Part shown: positions 28,801 through 37,551 of the stretch, one piece after another | Position numbering within the stretch: the stretch's first letter is position 1 | Layout of the letters: each line of letters begins with the position of its first letter | Assembly: GCA_000818945.1 (NCBI GenBank) | Contig: KN805451.1 | Span: forward strand, 1-64,000 | Origin: Schizochytrium sp. CCTCC M209059 | Taxonomy: Eukaryota > Sar > Bigyra > Thraustochytrida > Thraustochytriidae | Direction: 5' to 3' | Length of the DNA: 64,000 bases | Notes under the pieces: model-generated | Told to the model about the DNA's origin: nothing | The model's input: only the letters and a program-made list of their open reading frames with translations | The model's database searches: none | Made by a program: the position numbers and the translations under genes

Positions 28801-30165
28801 CTTCGCAAGCAAGCACGCAAGCACGCACGTACGCACGCACGCACGCAGGCACGCAGGTCCGTACGTCCGCAGACCGGCTTGCGTTGCAGCTCTGTCTGTT
28901 TCTGTCTCAAGGGCGGCGTCGCTCCGGCCGGCTAGGAGTACGTAAGCGCCTCGTAAGGTGCGCGTGCACCACGTGCCAGCGGGGCACCTCGCGCCTCCCG
29001 CGCCGACCAGGCCGTCCGCAGCGGGGCCGCGGCAGCAGGCCGCGAGCGCTCTCCTTGAGGGCGCGGTGGGCCGCGATGTGCTGCGCTCCGCGCTGCTTCG
29101 CTCGCTCCGCGGCGCCGGGCGGTCTCGAGCGACAGGCGCGGCGACGACGGAGACTCGGCCTTCGAGTTGTACGCTCTTCGGCGAAACACCGCCCTTCGGG
29201 AGATTTGGGGGACAGCCCGGTAAAGTTTTAGTTTTACCGGTAATGCTATGTTCCGATAGGCCATTTTCCCGGCACGGACCCTGTAGGGGGGTTTGCCCCG
29301 GCCTTTGGGCGTGTATCTCTGCAGCGGGGCGGTCGTTGGCGCCGTTCGAAGAATCTCGCACAGAAGCCGCCGGGAGTCGCTTTTGCTCTCGTGTTTCACC
29401 CACGGACCACTGCTCCGACCGTCGCGGTATGATTGTTGGTGTCAAAGATGGAGCAGCACGAGTCCAGCAGGGGGGGGTTGTCCCTGCGACGCCTTGATTT
29501 GGGCCATAAAGCCTAACTGTCACTCGTCACTGCGCAGAGAGAGAGAGAGAGAGACACAGGTGAGAAAGATTTTTCTTTCTGCGGTTGGGCGGCGGGGATA
29601 CACAGTGCGCGGGCGGTATAACCCACTTGCGCGAGCGGAAAGCCCCACTTGCGCGTCGCGTCACCTGCGGCACAGTGGGCGCGGCGGGAGTCCGACTTGC
29701 TCGGGCCGCGCGCAAGTGGAGCAAACGCGAGGTAAACAGAGTTTTGCGGCGGCGGAAGGCTCCCGATCCCGCGGCAAAAAAAGAGAGCAGCGCGAGCGAC
29801 CAAATCCAAACTCGACGCGCGAGACGCGGCAGAGGCGGCGACGCACGCGCGCACGCGGGCAGACGCGGCGACGCGCGCGCGGCCGGCGGCACGGACAGGC
29901 GCGGCGCGCGGGCTGCGGCGGGCGCGAGCGTGAGGAGGCCGCGCTCGGCCGGGCCGTGATTGAACCGCGGGATCGGGTGATTGATTTGATCTCATTTGAG
30001 TGACCGATTGACGCGCCCGCGAGGTCGGTTGGTCTCGCTTGCTCTACTATCCTCCCCTGCACTGCACGACGCTGCGCTGCGAGAGCAGAGCAAAACACGG
30101 CCGGGGATCCAGGCCGCGCTCGAGCGCGGTCGCGGCGAGAGGTCGCGATAGAAGAGGCCGCAAGC
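28801..30165. promoter_or_regulatory. Long divergent intergenic region, SPT1 / MYSM1-like
   Basis: 1365 bp. It holds an ACGC/AAGC tetranucleotide tract at about 28806-28860 just upstream of SPT1, a perfect 8-bp-stem hairpin at 29217-29240, and (GA)n at 29535-29552. Open frames through it give Arg/Ala-rich low-complexity protein. I see no gene. Confidence 0.55.
28806..28860 (+). repeat. Degenerate ACGC/AAGC tetranucleotide tract
   Basis: AAGCAAGCACGC...ACGCACGCACGC units in the 5' UTR or promoter of the SPT1 gene. Confidence 0.85.
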
Positions 30166-33100
30166 ATGGCCATGGACGACGCGAGCTCGGCGCTGATCGC
30201 GCGCTTGCTGCAGGAGGACAACGAGTACGCGATGAATGCGATGGCCGGGTTTATGGACTCGAGCGAGTCCGAGGAAGACGACGGCGCCTACGTCGGGGGC
30301 AGGCGCAAGCGCAAGAAGAAGGGCGGCAAACGCGGCCAGGGCGGCAAGCGGCGCACGCTGGACGAGGACTACGAGCAGGCCAACGTCTCGGACGTTGCCG
30401 ACGACGAAGAGGACGACTACCTCAGCGACGACAGCGCCGGGGCTAAGCCACGCCGACGCGGACGTGGACGCAAGCAGTCGAGTGCTTCTTCCAGTAAAAA
30501 AGACGGCGAGAGGAAGCGTGCAGCCCCGCGCCGCTGGACCTCGACCGAGGAGACTCGCTTCGAAGAGGCCCTTGAGCTCTACGGTCGCGACTGGAAAAAG
30601 TGCGCCGCCCATCTCGACTCGGGACGCAAGCCCCGCGACATCGCTTCGCATGCGCAAAAGTACTTTATCAAGCTCTACAAGGACGACAAACCCTTGCCAG
30701 ACAAGGTGCGCGAGTCCGGAGAAGGGTACACCCTCTCAGGCAAGCCGCTCGACCCAAACTCAGCCGCCGCGCGCGCTTATGGCGTTCACGGATCTCGCGG
30801 CCAACGCGCCTACCGGACCGAGGTTGCCAATGCCAAGCGGTCCGCCGCCGCGGAGAAGCGCAGGTCTGACTCGGTGTCTTCGCAGCAAAAGTCGAAAGTC
30901 ACCGAGACCGGCGAGCAGCATGCCACCGTCATCGCCGCTGACACTACCACCGCCCACAATGGTAACACGGAAAAGGAAAACCAGGGCAGTCAGTATCACG
31001 CGGCAGTGCCTGCTGCGGTCAACTCCACCGCTGTCTGCGCGTCCACCGGTCCTGAGCAGCAGCAGCAGCAGCAGCAGCACTCCAGTGCGTCATCACGCTT
31101 TTACGAGCATTCTCGTGAGCAGCTCGCGTCGAGTCCAGTCCTTGAATTCGGATCAAACGAAGCTGTGCACGTACATGGCTCTAGCCTGCATGGTGGCCAC
31201 ACTTCAGCAACAGCAGCACCAGTGGCTGCAGCATCATCATCAAGAGCAACAGAAGCAGCAGGCAGCGGCGGCGGCGGCGGCCGCGGTAGCGTTGGCGTTT
31301 CGTCCCCTTCCGCTGCGTACGACCAGGCTGATCGTGACATGGATGCAGCATTTGCAGCAGAATCGTCTGCGGGTCACGGACATCCAACCTTTGACGATGA
31401 TGACGATCAGGGCGCGCTGGGCCTCGCTACAAATTCTGTCGCTGCGCCTGTGCATACATCGGAAGACTCGCTGAATCGAGATGACCAGCCAAGAGCGCCC
31501 AGCCCACAGCAAGTCGAACGCAAAGAGCACTCTCATCGTTACGAGGAGCAACCGTCTCATCAAGCGGAAGCATCGCCTGATTGCCCCGCTGCAACTGGGC
31601 GGAGTGGACGCGGCAGCAGCAATAGCTCGAGATCCGGAGCCCAGCCAGACATATCCGAGCCCGATGAGGCTTCTGATCCAGCTGACGTACCTGAACAAGG
31701 AGACGAGAGCAACGACGGCATCCATTATGATGTGGAAGGTCTCCCGGAGGGCTTTAACATCATGGATGAGACGGCTGATTTAAGTTCGCTGTCAGCACGT
31801 CAACGCAACGATGTCCTCTTGGCCCGAATGAAGGCCAAGGGAATCAAGCTCCGGCAAAAGGTCGATGGTGCAGGACCTCGCCGTCGCGACTACCAGAACA
31901 ACGACAACAATGACGACGACGATGACGACGGTAACGAGAGCGGCTGCGACAATGATCGACACGATGCCGAACGCACCGGCGGTAAACTTGGTTCTGGCCC
32001 GAGCGCTGCCGAAAAACGCAAATTACGGGCCCAACGCAAAAAGCAAGAGGCGTGGGAAAAGCAGCAAGCCAAGCAGCAACAAGTATACGGCGAGGACGGC
32101 AGAACAGAGTACTCGAGGAACCGTTCGCGTCGACGGACCGCCACACGGTTCATTCAGGCCCCTTCGGAAGCTCTTGAGTTTGTTCCCTTTTCTCAGTATG
32201 TGGGCCCTCCCGCAAGTGGACCGCGATCGCAGCCGTTTCGCGTCACTGTTCACTCGAGTGTGTATGCAACGGTGGATTTGCACGCTCACTTGTCCACGTC
32301 AGAAGTGATGGGCTTCCTTGCCGGTACCTTTGATGCTGCGAAACTAACTATCGAAATCAAGGGCGCCTACCCAGGTCGGTCCACCTTGGACGGTGCCACC
32401 GAGTGCGAAATGGATCCTATGACCGAGGTGGCGCTGCGCGACACGATCCAAAAGGACGGGCTGACCGTGGTCGGGTGGTACCATAGCCATCCGACCTTTG
32501 AGCCGGTACCCAGCCAATGCGATGTTGCGAACCAGGCCAACTACCAGGCGCTTTTCCGGGATGGTCCTTCGAATCTTGAGCCGTTTCTTGGACTCATCAT
32601 GAGCCCTTACGACATGCGTCTACCGCAAAGCAACCGATCGCAATTTTCGTGGTTCTATGTCGAATCGCCCACCCTGACCAAGACTGCCAAACGTGTGGAG
32701 GCGGACCTTGTTTGTGACGAGGCGCTGCCACCGGAGGCCCGCGAACGCATGCGCGCGCTGGTAAAGGAGAAGGATCAGTCGAGCAGCGCTGCTGTTGATT
32801 TCTCCAAAACGTGGCGCAGTCTCCCCGGCCAGGCACCTTGCACGTATGCAGAGAAGGTGCGACGTTCTCTTGCCTTTTGGCTGCCACCGCTCGTGCATGG
32901 TCTTGTGTCCGATGAGGCCCGCCGCTTGACCTCAAGCTCGAGCCCGGCTGCATTAACGTCTTCGGCGTCTTCGCCTGAACCGGCTTCCTCCTCATCATCT
33001 TCTTCTTCGTCGTCGTCGTCGTCCGCGCTGGACCCAGAGCAGAGTGAGGCGAGGCCCGAAGCTCTGATAGAAGGGACTCCTCAAGTCCCCAAGGAAGTTG

Positions 33101-33483
33101 CACCTCAAGTTCCTACGGAGGCGACGCCGCAAGTTCTTGCCGAGACAACGCCGCAAGGGGCTCTTTCTCACAGCAGCAGTGTCGAGGTGAAGCCTGCTAC
33201 GGATGACTCCACCACAGTGACGGATGCGCAAGGATTGGTTCGCCGACTTCCTGCAAGAGCCGCAGCTCGAGCCAAAGCGAAAGCAGCTGCCGAGGCCAAA
33301 GCCAGAGCCGAGACGAAAACTGAGACTGAGACGGAAACGGATCCAACTCAGCTGGATGTGACATTGCCAAAATCACTTGGTCGAAACGATGTAGCGCCTG
33401 CCACGACGCCACCAGCTGAGCTACGCCCTCAGAGTGCAGCCGACGCACTTCTCGATGACATCCTTGGCGGTCTTGTGAGCTAG
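30166..33483 (+). CDS. MYSM1: SANT/Myb plus JAMM-MPN deubiquitinase, MYSM1-like (histone H2A DUB candidate)
   Basis: 1105 residues. Residues 1-120 are charged and disordered with basic NLS-like clusters. A SANT/Myb domain at about 122-170 begins RRWTSTEETRFEEALELYG and ends SHAQKYF, the motif of SHAQKYF-class Myb proteins. Residues 200-650 are low-complexity (Gln, Ser, His). A basic region precedes the MPN domain at about 697-830. The JAMM zinc site is complete: E713 in SEVMGFL, then H773-S-H775-P with S783 and D786. LIMSPYDMR follows. MYSM1 in animals removes ubiquitin from histone H2A; it also carries a SWIRM domain, which I do not see here. Residues after about 930 are Ser/Ala/Glu-rich. 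Nuclear role inferred. Confidence 0.85.
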   Translation: MAMDDASSALIARLLQEDNEYAMNAMAGFMDSSESEEDDGAYVGGRRKRKKKGGKRGQGGKRRTLDEDYEQANVSDVADDEEDDYLSDDSAGAKPRRRGRGRKQSSASSSKKDGERKRAAPRRWTSTEETRFEEALELYGRDWKKCAAHLDSGRKPRDIASHAQKYFIKLYKDDKPLPDKVRESGEGYTLSGKPLDPNSAAARAYGVHGSRGQRAYRTEVANAKRSAAAEKRRSDSVSSQQKSKVTETGEQHATVIAADTTTAHNGNTEKENQGSQYHAAVPAAVNSTAVCASTGPEQQQQQQQHSSASSRFYEHSREQLASSPVLEFGSNEAVHVHGSSLHGGHTSATAAPVAAASSSRATEAAGSGGGGGRGSVGVSSPSAAYDQADRDMDAAFAAESSAGHGHPTFDDDDDQGALGLATNSVAAPVHTSEDSLNRDDQPRAPSPQQVERKEHSHRYEEQPSHQAEASPDCPAATGRSGRGSSNSSRSGAQPDISEPDEASDPADVPEQGDESNDGIHYDVEGLPEGFNIMDETADLSSLSARQRNDVLLARMKAKGIKLRQKVDGAGPRRRDYQNNDNNDDDDDDGNESGCDNDRHDAERTGGKLGSGPSAAEKRKLRAQRKKQEAWEKQQAKQQQVYGEDGRTEYSRNRSRRRTATRFIQAPSEALEFVPFSQYVGPPASGPRSQPFRVTVHSSVYATVDLHAHLSTSEVMGFLAGTFDAAKLTIEIKGAYPGRSTLDGATECEMDPMTEVALRDTIQKDGLTVVGWYHSHPTFEPVPSQCDVANQANYQALFRDGPSNLEPFLGLIMSPYDMRLPQSNRSQFSWFYVESPTLTKTAKRVEADLVCDEALPPEARERMRALVKEKDQSSSAAVDFSKTWRSLPGQAPCTYAEKVRRSLAFWLPPLVHGLVSDEARRLTSSSSPAALTSSASSPEPASSSSSSSSSSSSSALDPEQSEARPEALIEGTPQVPKEVAPQVPTEATPQVLAETTPQGALSHSSSVEVKPATDDSTTVTDAQGLVRRLPARAAARAKAKAAAEAKARAETKTETETETDPTQLDVTLPKSLGRNDVAPATTPPAELRPQSAADALLDDILGGLVS

Positions 33484-33842
33484 ATTTTTACTCTCATACT
33501 CACACAGACTTTTGCTGCAGTCTCTCAGCCAGCCAGTCGCCGGCATTTAGCCAGCCAGTCGCGGGCATTTAGCCAGCGAGCGAGCCATCTAGCATGCGTG
33601 TATGCAAGCATGCAAGCAAGGCTCTAAAAGAAGAGACAAACTCAAGTTCCGCACACACTTTTCTTCGTCAATCGTTCATGCATACATGCATGCATTCATT
33701 CATTCATTCATGCATACGTTCAACACTTGTGTACCCTGAAGTACCCTCGTTTTCCTTCATTCTACCTTCATTGTTCTTTTTTCTTTTCTCTTTTCTCACG
33801 ACTTTTTTTTTTGCATTCGACCAATAATTCTTTTTTACAAGA
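33484..33842. other. Convergent intergenic region with direct and ATTC repeats
   Basis: Contains two adjacent 22-bp direct repeats at 33527-33548 and 33549-33570, and an ATTC/ATGC tract at about 33676-33720. No gene seen. Confidence 0.65.
33527..33570 (+). repeat. Two tandem 22-bp direct repeats
   Basis: AGCCAGCCAGTCGC-type units that differ at one base (position 15 of the unit), followed by a partial third copy. In the 3' flank of the MYSM1-like gene. Confidence 0.9.
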
Positions 33843-34784
33843 TTACTTATCGTGAATAAAACCAGCCTTGAGTCCCTGAAAGTCCGGATCGCGCTTTTCG
33901 ACGTAGCTTGCGACACCTTCCTTGCTGTCAGGATGCTTGAAGGATCGGGGCATGAGTTGGTCAGAGTCTTCGTAAGATGTATCTTGGTCAAGATCGAGGT
34001 GCTCGTACACCTGGCGCTTCATCGCCGCCATGGAGGCTGGCGAGCACATCTTGGCCATCTCGCGGGCATACTCAAGCGTGGCCTTCATGAGGGCGTCCTT
34101 GTCCTCGTAGACGCGAGTGACGAGGCCAAGGTCCTTGGCCTCATCGCCAAGAAACACGCGGGACGACAAGAGCACGTCGAGGGCATTGGAAACGCCGGCA
34201 ATGCGGGGCAGCATGAAGGAGCTGCCGTGCTCGGCGACGAGACCACGCTTGGCAAAGGCCGAGGTGAACTTTGCGCCCTTGGTGGTAAAGCGTACGTCTG
34301 TGTGCATGGCCAGCACAAAGCCAAGGCCTGCAGCGGGGCCGTTGATGGCGCCGATGATGGGCTTGGGGATGCGCGTGGCCTGCGACTGCTGCAGGCTGCG
34401 GCGAGCGGTCATGCCGGCAGGCTGCCTGTCCTTGCTGCCAATCGTCTTGAGAAGCTCCATCTCGGCGCCCGCGCAGAACGCGCGGCCTGCGCCCGTCACG
34501 ACAATGACTCGAACGCGTTCATCGGCGGCGGCCTTGTCGAGCATGTCAAAGTACAGCGCCTGCATCTCGTTCGTCAGCGAGTTGAGCCGTGTCGGGCGAT
34601 TCAAGGTCAGCACGCAGACTCCGCCATCAACGACCTCGTAGAGAATAACGTCCTTCTCTTGCTCAGCGGCGTCGGCGGCGCTCGACGTCGCGTTCGCCGA
34701 CACTTGCTGGGACGCCGTCTTCACCTCCGGGGCCAGATGCCGCCGCAGCATCTGCGCGCGGCGCGCCGAGCGTGAGGCGTCCAT
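33843..34784 (-). CDS. Enoyl-CoA hydratase/isomerase family protein (crotonase fold)
   Basis: 313 residues from the ATG at 34784. The first 60 residues are basic and Ala/Ser-rich (RRAQMLRRHL), so an organelle-targeting presequence is possible. The crotonase core begins at VLTLNRPTRLNSL; oxyanion-hole motifs are GAGRAFCAGAEMEL and INGPAAGLGFVLA. The Glu in KRGLVAEHGSSF aligns with the second catalytic Glu of enoyl-CoA hydratases. It probably hydrates or isomerises enoyl-CoA in beta-oxidation or amino-acid breakdown; the exact substrate cannot be read. The open frame upstream to 35150 is low-complexity and rejected. Confidence 0.9.
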   Translation of the reverse strand: MDASRSARRAQMLRRHLAPEVKTASQQVSANATSSAADAAEQEKDVILYEVVDGGVCVLTLNRPTRLNSLTNEMQALYFDMLDKAAADERVRVIVVTGAGRAFCAGAEMELLKTIGSKDRQPAGMTARRSLQQSQATRIPKPIIGAINGPAAGLGFVLAMHTDVRFTTKGAKFTSAFAKRGLVAEHGSSFMLPRIAGVSNALDVLLSSRVFLGDEAKDLGLVTRVYEDKDALMKATLEYAREMAKMCSPASMAAMKRQVYEHLDLDQDTSYEDSDQLMPRSFKHPDSKEGVASYVEKRDPDFQGLKAGFIHDK

Positions 34785-35809
34785 GGTTCTTCCTGGCGAG
34801 GTCCGCGTGCACGCTGCGAGTCCGCGATCTGGTGGCGAAGCCGTTCGCGCCGCGGGACTTGGCTTTCTCACAGCGAGCGATGCGGTTCTGCCGGGTTGGC
34901 CTCCGGGCCCAGGATGCAGGCAGGCCTTCTTCCCTCTGTAGTGCTGCTTACTGCTGCGTGCAGGGCGTAGTACCCGAGCCTGAGCCTGGCAGACCGAGGC
35001 CAACAATCCGATCATGGCGCGAGGCCGAGTCCGACAGGCTGCCGGGCCAGATCGTGGCGGCGCCGCGGGCGACCCCGGGGGCCTCGGCCGCGGCAGCGTC
35101 TCGGCGCCCGCGGCCCAGAATGCGGCCGACAGCGAGTCGAGACGGGGCAATGGAGGGGACCAGCGCGCAGCAGCGAGACATCCCCGGGCACAAGGCGGCG
35201 ACTCGGGAGTCCCAGGGGGAGGACGGACAGAGGATCGGGATGTAAAATCACATCATGGGGCTGAACGAGCAGCAGCAGCCAGCAGAGTGGTGATGGTGGA
35301 GACGAAGAAGAAGAGGAGGAAGAAGAGGATAGTGATCTTACGATGGTGCAAGAGAATGGAGATAGTAGGTATATGTGTCTGTGCGAAGGTGAAGGTGTAG
35401 AGTGAGAGAAAGAGTGACAAGTACAATGACGACGACGACGACGAAGAAGAAGAAGAAGAAGATGATGATGATGATGATGATGATGCAGGAGAACAGGGAT
35501 CATCATGGGCAAGAGAACAATCCGTTCTGAGAGACGCACAGAGAGAAAAGACCAGCAGAATGGGGATATTGATGTTGCTGATGCTGCTGATAATGATGAC
35601 GCAAGCAAGTACGTTTGCCATGAGGGACTCAGAGACTCAGACTTGCCGGCTGGCTAACTGGCGAGCTAGCAACCTAGGTAGCTGCCTGAATGATTCCTTG
35701 CTCACTGATGATTGCTCACGCTTGAGCGAGCATCTCATGACGATCAGAACGATGGCAATAGCAAAAGAATGTAAATTTCAAGAGGTCAGGAAGAAAAGAA
35801 AGAGAAAGG
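34785..35809. other. Intergenic region with GAC/GAA/GAT triplet repeats
   Basis: 1025 bp between co-oriented genes: promoter of the crotonase gene and 3' flank of the Cys-rich gene. A compound triplet tract, (GAC)n(GAA)n(GAT)n, lies at about 35427-35484. No gene seen; the frames here are homopolymer Ser/Leu/His. Confidence 0.6.
35427..35484 (+). repeat. Compound (GAC)n(GAA)n(GAT)n triplet tract
   Basis: ACGACGACG, then GAAGAAGAA, then GATGATGAT units in succession, non-coding. Confidence 0.9.
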
Positions 35810-36367
35810 CTAGTCCTCGTAAAGCGGGTCGCAGCGCTTTTCTTTGCAAGCAAGAAGCTTGCTGCGACACTTTTCCATAGAGCAGTCGGCCATGGCGCGT
35901 AATAGATAGTCCTCGTAGCACTTGGTGTAGGCCTCGGACTCTACGGCTTTGGAGGACTGGCAGCCAGTTACACAGCGATGCCACTCCTTGATTTTGGCAG
36001 GATTCGTGATTGTGTCGGGCGCTTTGCGGCCCTGAGGAATCTCAGAGACCTCGGGCACGTCGTCACCCTTGACACGACGCTGCATCTCGAGCGTTGAGCC
36101 CTTCATGCCAAGCGCATTGGCTTCGCATTGTGTCTGGCAGTACTCTGCATGCTTTTTGAACTCTTCGGTGGCGATAGGCCCGCACGCCGTTCTCGCTCCC
36201 TTGAGAAAATGCTTGCGCGCACACGGGCCGTTGGCAGAAATGCATTTGCTCACCTCGGTAAAGCAACGACTCGCGGTCTTGAAGCACGCCTCGCCTCGCT
36301 CCTGCTCCTTGCCCTCCGGCAGCGAGGCGACCATGCGGTCCTGCACGGCGCGCGAATACTTGTCCAT
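35810..36367 (-). CDS. Cysteine-rich protein of unknown function (14 Cys in 185 residues)
   Basis: 185 residues from the ATG at 36367 (a longer frame to 36535 is possible but unconserved in style). I do not recognise a family. There is no signal peptide. The first four cysteines are spaced exactly seven apart (C-x6-C-x6-C-x6-C), then come a CQTQC, a CVTGC, and at the end CSMEKC and CKEKRC. Much of the chain is helical and charged. Twin CX3C/CX4C pairs in a small soluble helical protein resemble the style of mitochondrial intermembrane-space CX(n)C proteins, but the spacing does not match a standard CHCH domain. Zinc binding or oxidative folding are both possible. Divergent neighbour is Sec24. 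Confidence 0.75.
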   Translation of the reverse strand: MDKYSRAVQDRMVASLPEGKEQERGEACFKTASRCFTEVSKCISANGPCARKHFLKGARTACGPIATEEFKKHAEYCQTQCEANALGMKGSTLEMQRRVKGDDVPEVSEIPQGRKAPDTITNPAKIKEWHRCVTGCQSSKAVESEAYTKCYEDYLLRAMADCSMEKCRSKLLACKEKRCDPLYED

Positions 36368-37551
36368 CTTGACTCCGTCTACTGCGCTGCCGCCGCTTCC
36401 TCTCTTCCCCGGAGCGCAAGCTGCAGCGGCTCGTGTCAACCCTGACTGATCTCGAGCTCGAGCTCCACGCTCTCGTTCGGGCTTTGTCTCGCGGGAGATA
36501 CGAGCTGCCGCAGATACTCCCGGCCTTGAGACCAACTATCTGACCTGATTGACGGCCAAAACTCACCGCCGTTTCGGCAGCACAGGCCGCTCGCTACCTC
36601 GATCAATTTGCGGACAATTTCCCTGGCGAGCAAAGACGTCTTCTCCAGAGCGCTGGCCGGCGAGACGTCATTCGTCCTCTGCCGGCCGAGCGTCCTCCGT
36701 CGCTCGCTCGCCGCCTCGCGGCTTTTATGCGAAAGCGGCCCCGCGTGTCGCAGAACTATTCCCGAACCACCACGGAACTATGCAATTCGGGTTGCGGCGA
36801 GGAACCGTGACAGAACTGACAAGGAACGGCGGTTCGCGCTGGTTCGCCAAGGCGGCGTCTAGGCGGGCGGCCTGGCGCGGCGCCGTTGTCGCGGCAGACC
36901 TCGAGGCCGCTGTCGCCGCTGCCGCCGCCCCCGCGCCGCCTTCGTCCGCGCCGCGCGCCCTTGCGCCCGCGCGAGGAGGCGATCCGATCCGAGCCGCCGC
37001 GCGCTGCGTGCCCGCGGGTCTCATTCCCCGGGCGCCGCTTCGTGTCCGCCGCTGCGCAGTCGGGGCGCGAGCAGCGAGGCTGCCAAGGTGGCATTCCTTC
37101 GCTCCTTCATACGTGCATTCATTCGTCCATCCATCCATCCATCCATCCGCCAGCTCGGCCGCGCAGCCGCTGCAGACGCGCGAGCGCGAGCCGACGCGAC
37201 GCCCCGGCGAGGAGACCGTCCCGCGCAGAGCGGCCGTGGGCCTGCTCGAGGCCAGCTGGCCACGAGGCGAGGCCGTGGGAGCCGTCCGTGGTGAGCTCTA
37301 TTCTATATCTTGCCGCGAGCGGTGAACTACTTTGCTCGACGTGGTGAACGTTGGGCACGGAATTCGGGTCGAGGCCACGTGGTGTGCGTGCGAACGACCA
37401 CGTCAGCAAGGGACGCAGACGAGTGAAGTCGTTGTTCGATCCGATTTGATCCGATCCGATTCGATTCGATACCTTTCGTGTCGTTTTGCTTTGTCTGGAC
37501 AAGCGAGGTAAGGCAAGACAAGGCTAGAGGCAGCGAACCAGGAAAGTCGCC
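36368..37551. promoter_or_regulatory. Divergent promoter region, Cys-rich gene / Sec24
   Basis: 1184 bp. It contains an ATTC/ATCC tract at about 37105-37145 and a GATTC/GATCC tract near 37437-37470 shortly before Sec24. Open frames give low-complexity Arg/Ala protein; no gene seen. Confidence 0.55.

Noticed and set aside
27583..28935. 450-codon frame on the + strand
   Set aside because: Exact antisense shadow of the SPT1 gene with no family signature.
37430..37475. Repeated GATTCGATTC near the Sec24 start as a tRNA-like signal
   Set aside because: It is a simple GATTC/GATCC repeat with no cloverleaf.
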